Assembly: GCF_002210345.1 (NCBI RefSeq)
Contig: NZ_MWQI01000003.1
Coordinates: forward strand, 1 to 64,000
Reading direction: 5' to 3'
DNA: 64,000 nucleotides
DNA from: Fibrobacter sp. UWB4
Lineage (GTDB): Bacteria; Fibrobacterota; Fibrobacteria; Fibrobacterales; Fibrobacteraceae
The notes below the pieces were generated by a model. It saw only the letters and a list, made by a program, of their open reading frames with translations, was not told where the DNA came from and made no database searches. Shown here in pieces: positions 58,321-64,000 of the stretch (positions are counted from its first letter, which is position 1; each line of letters starts with the position of its first letter). The translations under genes and the position numbers were made by a program.

Positions 58321-59151
58321 ATGATTATGCTTCTTAAAAGGATTTTTTTCTTTTTGCTTTTGCCTAGCTCGTTTGTCTTGTTTGCGCGCGAGCCGGTTTT
58401 TCCGGTGCATTCCCCTGAAAGTTTTGTGCAGTTGGGAGGGCTTGGTGAACTCCGTGATGACGTCTATAGCGCTGATCTGAACTTGGCTGGAGCGTATGCG
58501 CCTTGCAAGTGCTTTAGCGTTTTTGGCGATTTTGCGTACCGTTTTGTGAGTTATGAATACAACCTCGAACTCCATGACCAAATTCACGAAGTGATGGATT
58601 TGCGTGTGAATGGCCTGAACGAATCCTACGTGGGCGTTAAGATGATGCCGTTTCCGCTTTGGGGCGTCGATGTGAATTGGCGATTCCCGCCACGCGGCGG
58701 TTCCCAGGTAAACCGATTCCACCGATTTGGAATTTCTCCGTTTGGCCTTTACGAGCTAACGCAAAATATGACGCTTGGCGCGGCGATTGAATTTTTTACG
58801 TTTCTTGAAAAAAGCGGATTCCGTCCTGGAGATGAACTGGGGCTGAAGGGGTCTATTTTGTGGACGCTGCCGTGGTATCGCAGTGACCGTTCCGGATGGA
58901 AGCTGGACTATGTTTTCCTGTACCGTTGGCGCATCCAGGAATCAGAAAACTTGAATCTCAATAAGCCGTACCGTAAAATGGACGACCTGTATCGAGGTTT
59001 CAAGATGCATGTCGATGCGGTCCGCTATTTCACTTTGCTCAAAAGAATCTTCGAGATATCGCTATCCTACGAAATAAATCGCGGATACCTGTTTGGAGTG
59101 GAAACAGGTCACGCGTTTGGTTTTAATGCAAGGATGAATTTCGGGGACTAG
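58321..59151 (+). CDS. Probable outer-membrane β-barrel protein, unknown function (~276 aa)
   Basis: Signal peptide (hydrophobic LLKRIFFFLLLPSSFVLFA), then alternating β-strand pattern with frequent aromatic residues (FGDFAYRFVSYEYNLEL, GWKLDYVFLYRWRIQE) and a terminal [10 protein letters not shown] strand, as expected of an outer-membrane barrel. I do not recognise the family. Its position between the glycan operon and Wzc suggests a part in export. ATG at 58321 or 58327 are both possible. The 3' end overlaps that of the convergent Wzc-like gene by 4 bp. Confidence 0.65.
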   Translation: MIMLLKRIFFFLLLPSSFVLFAREPVFPVHSPESFVQLGGLGELRDDVYSADLNLAGAYAPCKCFSVFGDFAYRFVSYEYNLELHDQIHEVMDLRVNGLNESYVGVKMMPFPLWGVDVNWRFPPRGGSQVNRFHRFGISPFGLYELTQNMTLGAAIEFFTFLEKSGFRPGDELGLKGSILWTLPWYRSDRSGWKLDYVFLYRWRIQESENLNLNKPYRKMDDLYRGFKMHVDAVRYFTLLKRIFEISLSYEINRGYLFGVETGHAFGFNARMNFGD

Positions 59152-61244
59152 TATTTGCCGTACTTGTAGCCATAGCCGTCGTTGTGGCCATGCTCGTACT
59201 TGTTGATGACAAAGCTTGCATGTGCCGTGTTGTTGCCCTTCAAAAGCTGCTTCATGCCGTCCTGGATGGCGTCGATACTGTGCTTGTTGTATTCGATGAC
59301 CATGACGATCTGTGCGGCAACGCGGCAGGCGAGAGCGGCGTCCGTTACAAGCATGATCGGCGGCGTGTCGATGATGATCAGGTCGTACCTGCTCTTGAGT
59401 TCCTGGATCAAGTCGTTATAGCGCTTGGATCCCAGTAGTTCGGAAGGATTGCTGGGAACATTTCCGCAGGGGATTATTTCCAGGTTTTCAACTTCGGTCT
59501 TGCTGATCACTTCTTCTGCTGTTGCGGTGTGCAACAACACCTGAGAAAGCCCCTTGCCGCGCTTGATCCCGAATTCCTTGTGCAGGCGTCCTTTGCGAAG
59601 GTCGGCATCAATAAGCAGAACCTTCTTGCCGAGTCCTGCGTATAGGGCGGCGAGGTTTACGGAAATAAAGCTCTTGCCTACGCCGGGGATAAGACCGCTG
59701 ATGCCGATGATTGGGCTTGAACCTTCGTCCATGCTGAACTCGAGAGAACTGCGCAATGTGCGGAGCGATTCGATGGCGACATCGTCTGGTTCGACCACGG
59801 CAAGCGGACACGTGCCCTTGGTGCCCTTGGGATTGCCTTTGGGAACTTTGGCGTAGACGCTGAAGCCGGTTTCGCGTTCGATGAAGTGCGCATCGCGAAC
59901 GCCGTTGCTGAACTTGCTCTTAAGCAGTGCAATGCATGCTCCCAGAAGAACTCCAAAGAACAAGGCTATGCATACGATAACGGTTTTTCTTGGCTTTGAA
60001 GGCTTTTTGACTTCTTCGGCGAAGTCTATAATGCGGACTGAACCCACTTCGCCGGCCGAAACGAGTTTAAGCTGCTGGATGTTGTTGAGCATGGTCGTGT
60101 ACATGATCTTGCTCATGTCAACTTCGTTTGTGAGCTTGAGTACTTCTTGCTGCGTTGCCGGAAGCTTCTTTGTTTCGTTGGAATTTAAAGCCAGTTCACG
60201 TTTGATGGCGGCTTCCTGTTCTTCGAGCGTCTTGATTGTTGGATGCTCCGGCTGGAACAGGCGAATGGCGCTCTGTTTCTTTTGTTGCAATTCAAGCAGG
60301 CTCTGCTGGAGACGAGTGCGCTTTTCAAGGACGAGCCTTGTTTCAGCATCGATGTCGATGGAGCCGACCTTGTTTCTGTAGGTGTTGAATTTGAGGAGCG
60401 AGCTGTCCATTTGCGCTTTGACGTCGGGCAGCTGCTTTTCCAGGAATTCCAGAGTCTTTTGGGCTTCGGCGTTTCTCTGTTCTACGTTTTGGCGCAAGTA
60501 CGTCGTGGCGATTTCGTTTACGATTTTTGTGGCGCGGTCAGGATAAATATCCTGGTAGCTGAATTCCAGTATGCCTGTTTTCTTGCCCCTTTCCTTGACT
60601 TCGAAAGCGCCTTTAAACTTTGCAATGGCGTCCAGACGATCCAGTTTTGTAAGTTCGAATTTTTGCCCGGCTACGGCTTCCATGTTGAATACGCTGAAAA
60701 TCACAGTATCCCTTGCATATGGAATCCTGTATGTTTGTCCGATAACACCTGTCAGGATCTTCTTGTCGTTGTGGTCGTAAAGTTCAAAAGAAAGGCTGTC
60801 GATGGCCTTTGCGATCCAGGGCTTGATTTTTTCGTCCGTAGGAATGCTGTCCCATGGAACTTCAAAAGCGCTGAGTTCCATGCGGCCTTCATGATGCGTC
60901 AGTCTATCCAGCTTGTTGATGGGGTCTGCGATGTATTGCAGGTGCATCTTCTCGACAGCCTCACCGATGATCTGACGGCTGTTGATGAGTTCGATTTCTG
61001 TGGCAGCCGGGCTTGTCGAAGCGAATAAATTGCCAAGGCCACCCATGAGGCTGAGGCTTTTGCTATTTTTCGATTCGATTTGCAGCAAGGCGTCTACTTT
61101 ATAAACAGGGCGGATCCACATGGCGACAAAGACGCCGATGATTCCAGACAAAATGATGCTTGGAATCATGATTTTCCAATTTTTAGCCAGTTCTTTCAGT
61201 AAATCGAAAAGGTCTGTTTCTTCTTTTTTAGAAGATGAAGCCAT
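59148..61244 (-). CDS. Wzc-type polysaccharide co-polymerase with tyrosine-kinase domain (698 aa)
   Basis: Inner-membrane bacterial tyrosine kinase that controls chain length and export in Wzy-dependent capsule synthesis. N-terminal membrane helix about 28-46, a large periplasmic Wzz domain with coiled coil (about 55-415), second helix near 425-445, then a cytoplasmic BY-kinase domain. The latter has Walker [11 protein letters not shown] near residue 517, Walker A' [14 protein letters not shown] near 545 and Walker [11 protein letters not shown]. The C-terminal tail carries a cluster of five Tyr ([17 protein letters not shown]), the autophosphorylation site. GGTGG precedes the ATG. Confidence 0.93.
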   Translation of the reverse strand: MASSSKKEETDLFDLLKELAKNWKIMIPSIILSGIIGVFVAMWIRPVYKVDALLQIESKNSKSLSLMGGLGNLFASTSPAATEIELINSRQIIGEAVEKMHLQYIADPINKLDRLTHHEGRMELSAFEVPWDSIPTDEKIKPWIAKAIDSLSFELYDHNDKKILTGVIGQTYRIPYARDTVIFSVFNMEAVAGQKFELTKLDRLDAIAKFKGAFEVKERGKKTGILEFSYQDIYPDRATKIVNEIATTYLRQNVEQRNAEAQKTLEFLEKQLPDVKAQMDSSLLKFNTYRNKVGSIDIDAETRLVLEKRTRLQQSLLELQQKKQSAIRLFQPEHPTIKTLEEQEAAIKRELALNSNETKKLPATQQEVLKLTNEVDMSKIMYTTMLNNIQQLKLVSAGEVGSVRIIDFAEEVKKPSKPRKTVIVCIALFFGVLLGACIALLKSKFSNGVRDAHFIERETGFSVYAKVPKGNPKGTKGTCPLAVVEPDDVAIESLRTLRSSLEFSMDEGSSPIIGISGLIPGVGKSFISVNLAALYAGLGKKVLLIDADLRKGRLHKEFGIKRGKGLSQVLLHTATAEEVISKTEVENLEIIPCGNVPSNPSELLGSKRYNDLIQELKSRYDLIIIDTPPIMLVTDAALACRVAAQIVMVIEYNKHSIDAIQDGMKQLLKGNNTAHASFVINKYEHGHNDGYGYKYGKY

Positions 61245-61315
61245 ATAACCACCACTGTGTTAAATTTTTTCCTACACTCGAAAACCAAAATAGCAATTTT
61301 TCTATTATATCATTG

Positions 61316-63613
61316 ATGAGAAAATTTATAATACCGCTATTTGCATTTACTACGTCGGTTTTTGCCTATCTTCCTGGCGAATCAGGTTTTGTTTCACTTG
61401 ATGGTGGCCATGGCGTTTTCGGGAACCCGGCCGGGCTTTCGGCTCTGGATTCCAAGGGGGCGCTTCTCACTTACCAATATGACGACGGCATTACCGAACT
61501 TCGCGTGGGCGGCAATCTGGACCGCTTTGGTGCGGGTTTTGAGTACCGCTTTGACGGCAAGGGAATGGATGAGTCCCGCTGGAATCTGACCCACGGATTT
61601 CCGCTTTTTGACCGTAGCGTGTTCTGGGGCGGTCGCGTCACGGCGTTTCGCAGCGCGGATTTTAAAGGAACGGAGTGGACCTATTCTCCGGGTATATTGA
61701 TTCGCCCTTTCACCATGCTCTCGCTGGGGTATTCCTGTGAGAACTTGCTGTACGTTGGCCCGTCTTCGATGGAACGTATCCACAATGCTGGTGCCACGAT
61801 CCGTATGGGTGATTTTCTCAATGTGAGTTACGATGTCGAAAACTGGAAAGAGCATCGATTGCTTCTGGAACTTTCGCTTTACGGTTACCGTTTTGGATTC
61901 AAGGTCCCGCTCTACGGCGATGACGATGAATATACGCTTACTCTTTCTACTTCGTTTGGCGGGCATGTCGATGCATCCCTTAAGATCTTCGATGATTTCT
62001 TGCCGAAGGGCGGTAGCATAGGGTTTCATGCAGCCCGCAATCCGCGCTCGTCGCATGTGGGGCAGATTGTGCGTGTGCCGCTCAACATGGACGTGACCGA
62101 AGTCGAAAAGAAATTCCTGTTCTTCGAGCCGACTTCCATTGGCCTGATGAAGGTTCGAAACTTGTTCGAATATTTGCTCAGGGATCCGTCTGCAGGGCTT
62201 GTTGTGCTTGACTTCTCGGGCTATAAGGGCAATATGGCGATTTCTGAAGAGATCAATCGCTATGTCAAGAAAATTAAGGCTCGCGGCGGTCTTGTGATTG
62301 CCTACATGGATGATGTGCGTCCATCGGATTTGATGGCGGCTGCAAATGTGGACCGCATCGTTGTCGAACCTTCGGCTCATTTTACCTGGCTTGGGATTGG
62401 CGGCGGAATTGTATTCTACAAGGGACTTTTGGATAAATTAGGTGTCAAGGTGGAATTTTTGCGCCATGGGGCCTACAAGTCTGCGGTAGAACCTTATATG
62501 GAAGATTCCTTGTCTGTGAATGCACGTAGCAACATGGAATCGCTATATAAGGATCTTTGGGAAATTCTCCGTATGCGGGTTGCTGAGCGGATAAAGACGG
62601 GATCTTCGACTGAGAGCCTGAAAATGCTTGATTCGCTTGCGCAAAAGCCGGTCATCACCGCGATTGGGGCGAAAAAGGCTGGGCTGGTAGATACTTTGCT
62701 TTACATTGACCAGGTTCCTGCTTACGCCCTAAAAACTTTTTTCGATATGGATGCCCCTCCTCATGTGGGCTTTAGGACGTGGTCTCCGTCGAACATGAAA
62801 ATATTTGACGAAAGCTGGAAACATAGGGCTAAGGTTGCGCTCCTGAACATCAATGGAACAATTGATTCGCGCATGGGCGAGGTGGTTCTTGATAATTTGC
62901 GCCGTCTCCCCGGAATGGGCGTGAAGGCTTTGCTTGTGCGGATTTCTTCGCCGGGGGGAGATGCGATTGCTTCGGATAAAATCTGGGGCGCGCTCAAGAA
63001 CTTGAAGCGGTTTGACATTCCTATCGTGGCAAGTGTCGGAAACGTTGGTGCTTCGGGCGCCTACTACATTGCCTGCGGTGCGGATAAGATTGTTGCAGAA
63101 CCTTTTGCTATTGTCGGGAGTATTGGAATTTACGGTGGAAAAATTGACGCTTCTGGCTTGATGCAAAAAATCGGGTTAAAAACCGAATCGGTGAAGACGA
63201 ATGATTATGCTGACGCGCGTTCGTTCACTCGCCCGTGGACTGATACCGAAAAGGCTGCGCTCCAGGAATATATGGATGATTTCTATGACCGCTTTACAGG
63301 AGTCGTGTCGCAGGCGACGGGAATTGACCAGGCTGTTGTGGATTCCGCGTATGGTGGCGGTCGCGTGATGGTCGGCTGGAAGGCTAAGGAGGCCGGGCTT
63401 GTGCAAAGCTTGGGCGGATTTGACGATGCCCTTGACGAAGTCCGTGAACTTGCCGGCATCCCGAAGTCTACGGATATCGAACTGATGCAGTTGAATACGG
63501 ATGAGTCCTTTGTTGAATCGTTTGTGAATGCAAAATCAATGGGAGATTTTATCCGCGACATAGAACGCACACAGTTCTGGGCGATAGAACCTGCTTTAGT
63601 TAATGGCTATTAG
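61316..63613 (+). CDS. sppA: SppA-type signal peptide peptidase with N-terminal barrel-like extension (765 aa)
   Basis: The C-terminal ~500 residues form a duplicated S49 protease as in the 67-kDa SppA. The catalytic Lys lies in [12 protein letters not shown] near residue 386, and the Ser in [13 protein letters not shown] near 578. Preceding this, after a cleavable signal ([11 protein letters not shown]), about 230 residues of alternating strands ([34 protein letters not shown]) look like part of an outer-membrane barrel rather than the single helix of SppA. ATG 61316 lacks an SD but has TATTAT 13 nt upstream, and fits the signal peptide. The substrate is unknown. Confidence 0.87.
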   Translation: MRKFIIPLFAFTTSVFAYLPGESGFVSLDGGHGVFGNPAGLSALDSKGALLTYQYDDGITELRVGGNLDRFGAGFEYRFDGKGMDESRWNLTHGFPLFDRSVFWGGRVTAFRSADFKGTEWTYSPGILIRPFTMLSLGYSCENLLYVGPSSMERIHNAGATIRMGDFLNVSYDVENWKEHRLLLELSLYGYRFGFKVPLYGDDDEYTLTLSTSFGGHVDASLKIFDDFLPKGGSIGFHAARNPRSSHVGQIVRVPLNMDVTEVEKKFLFFEPTSIGLMKVRNLFEYLLRDPSAGLVVLDFSGYKGNMAISEEINRYVKKIKARGGLVIAYMDDVRPSDLMAAANVDRIVVEPSAHFTWLGIGGGIVFYKGLLDKLGVKVEFLRHGAYKSAVEPYMEDSLSVNARSNMESLYKDLWEILRMRVAERIKTGSSTESLKMLDSLAQKPVITAIGAKKAGLVDTLLYIDQVPAYALKTFFDMDAPPHVGFRTWSPSNMKIFDESWKHRAKVALLNINGTIDSRMGEVVLDNLRRLPGMGVKALLVRISSPGGDAIASDKIWGALKNLKRFDIPIVASVGNVGASGAYYIACGADKIVAEPFAIVGSIGIYGGKIDASGLMQKIGLKTESVKTNDYADARSFTRPWTDTEKAALQEYMDDFYDRFTGVVSQATGIDQAVVDSAYGGGRVMVGWKAKEAGLVQSLGGFDDALDEVRELAGIPKSTDIELMQLNTDESFVESFVNAKSMGDFIRDIERTQFWAIEPALVNGY

Positions 63614-63810
63614 TCAATGGTCAGTAGCTATGTTGTTCTCGTGCATTTTGTCATCCTGAGCGAAGCCGTTAGGCGAAGTCGAAGGATCTAGTAATTTTTT
63701 AGAGGAATATAACTGGATCCTTCCACTTTCAGTGTCAGGATGACGTTGTAAAGAAATTGCTATTAATTAACTATTGACTAATGACTAAATACTAATGACT
63801 ATAGACTAGA
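63603..63810. repeat. Nested repeat: heptad arms around a TCATCCTGAG palindrome (locus 8)
   Basis: The outer left arm (63603-63637) and outer right arm (63768-63810; ACTATTG, ACTAATG, ACTAAAT, ACTAATG, ACTATAG units) face each other. Inside lies a long imperfect inverted repeat, TCATCCTGAG ... GGATCTAG against CTGGATCC ... CAGGATGAC (63650-63744). It fills the gap between sppA and the next gene. Confidence 0.65.
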
Positions 63811-63812
63811 TT

Positions 63813-64000
63813 ATGTTTGAAATTGCATTAACTGTTTTTTGTTGTCTTGCGGCTTCGGCGTTCTGCTCTGTGACCGAAGCCTCGTTCTATAGCGTCCCGC
63901 CTTCGACGGTGGAAGTCTTGGAACGCCAGAAGAAGTTTACCGCGCGTTACCTGAAGCACGTGAAGAATAATATCGACCGCTACATCGCATCGGTGCTTGT
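63813..64000 (+). CDS. CNNM/CBS-domain (HlyC/CorC-family) membrane protein, 3'-truncated by the window edge
   Basis: The first 62 residues are present: an N-terminal membrane helix, then CSVTEASFYSVPPSTVEVLE, which matches the start of the CNNM (DUF21) domain of CorB/CorC-like proteins linked to magnesium homeostasis. The CBS domains would lie beyond the edge. TATAGA lies 13 nt before the ATG in the heptad repeat and no SD is evident. Confidence 0.7.
   Translation, partial: MFEIALTVFCCLAASAFCSVTEASFYSVPPSTVEVLERQKKFTARYLKHVKNNIDRYIASVL

Noticed and set aside
60243-61028. 261-codon plus-strand frame inside the Wzc-like gene
   Set aside because: Opposite a gene with complete Walker and Tyr-cluster motifs; Phe/Val/Cys-rich shadow.
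1-64000. tRNA, rRNA or prophage/insertion-sequence genes
   Set aside because: I looked for CCA-ending cloverleafs, rRNA-like stretches, transposases, integrases and phage structural genes and saw none.

Overview
The window looks like chromosomal DNA of a Fibrobacter species (phylum Fibrobacterota, cellulolytic gut bacteria). The evidence is a set of lineage-typical paralogous families: TIGR02147-type proteins, lipoproteins ending in the Fibrobacter succinogenes major paralogous (FISUMP) domain, and a long TIGR02171-type lipoprotein. The species assignment is an inference from family content, not from an rRNA gene. I found no rRNA, tRNA, CRISPR array, insertion sequence or prophage.

Layout. 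1-5422: a partial and a complete module, each a TIGR02147-type putative regulator followed by a FISUMP lipoprotein. The two regulators share a perfectly identical 132-bp tract. 5671-7160: an archaeal-type GGGP synthase and a small FISUMP lipoprotein. 7345-14294: a tightly overlapping six-gene operon with a small membrane protein, an ABC exporter, two PilT-like proteins with damaged ATPase motifs, and a patatin-like protein with a C-terminal barrel. 14431-31477: mostly household functions. These are MltG, AzlCD, the BatA and BatB von Willebrand proteins split by an inverted degenerate GGDEF gene, an M16-like lipoprotein, a TrmH-type methyltransferase, an MCE protein, HPr and enzyme I, a lytic transglycosylase and an EamA transporter.

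31619-61244 is a surface-glycan region. A plus-strand block (UDP-glucose dehydrogenase, WecG/TagA-type transferase, Wzy-like polymerase, GT2, GT32, TagF-like and GT2 transferases) converges at about 41.7 kb on a long minus-strand block. In transcription order that block is a TIGR02171 lipoprotein, CotH, an IspD-like cytidylyltransferase, Wzx, DegT, ATP-grasp, SDR, GT2, a HisC-like aminotransferase, a second IspD-like cytidylyltransferase, RpiB, SMP-30, LicD and a double-domain GT. A Wzc-type co-polymerase/kinase follows. Together they suggest a Wzx/Wzy-assembled polysaccharide decorated through phosphodiester links, probably with a CDP-activated polyol or amino-alcohol. 61316-64000 holds an SppA-type protease with a barrel-like N-terminal extension and the start of a CNNM/CBS-family membrane protein.

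Several signals recur in the non-coding DNA. Heptad repeats of consensus ACTARTA form inverted arms, one pair enclosing a lone four-helix-bundle gene. REP-like palindromes are also dispersed here. A TATATT/TATCTT box lies exactly 13 nt before the start codon of several genes lacking a Shine-Dalgarno sequence, which suggests leaderless mRNAs. A strongly folded element sits at about 21.2 kb, and an intrinsic terminator for the minus-strand glycan operon is embedded inside the coding sequence of the convergent gene.
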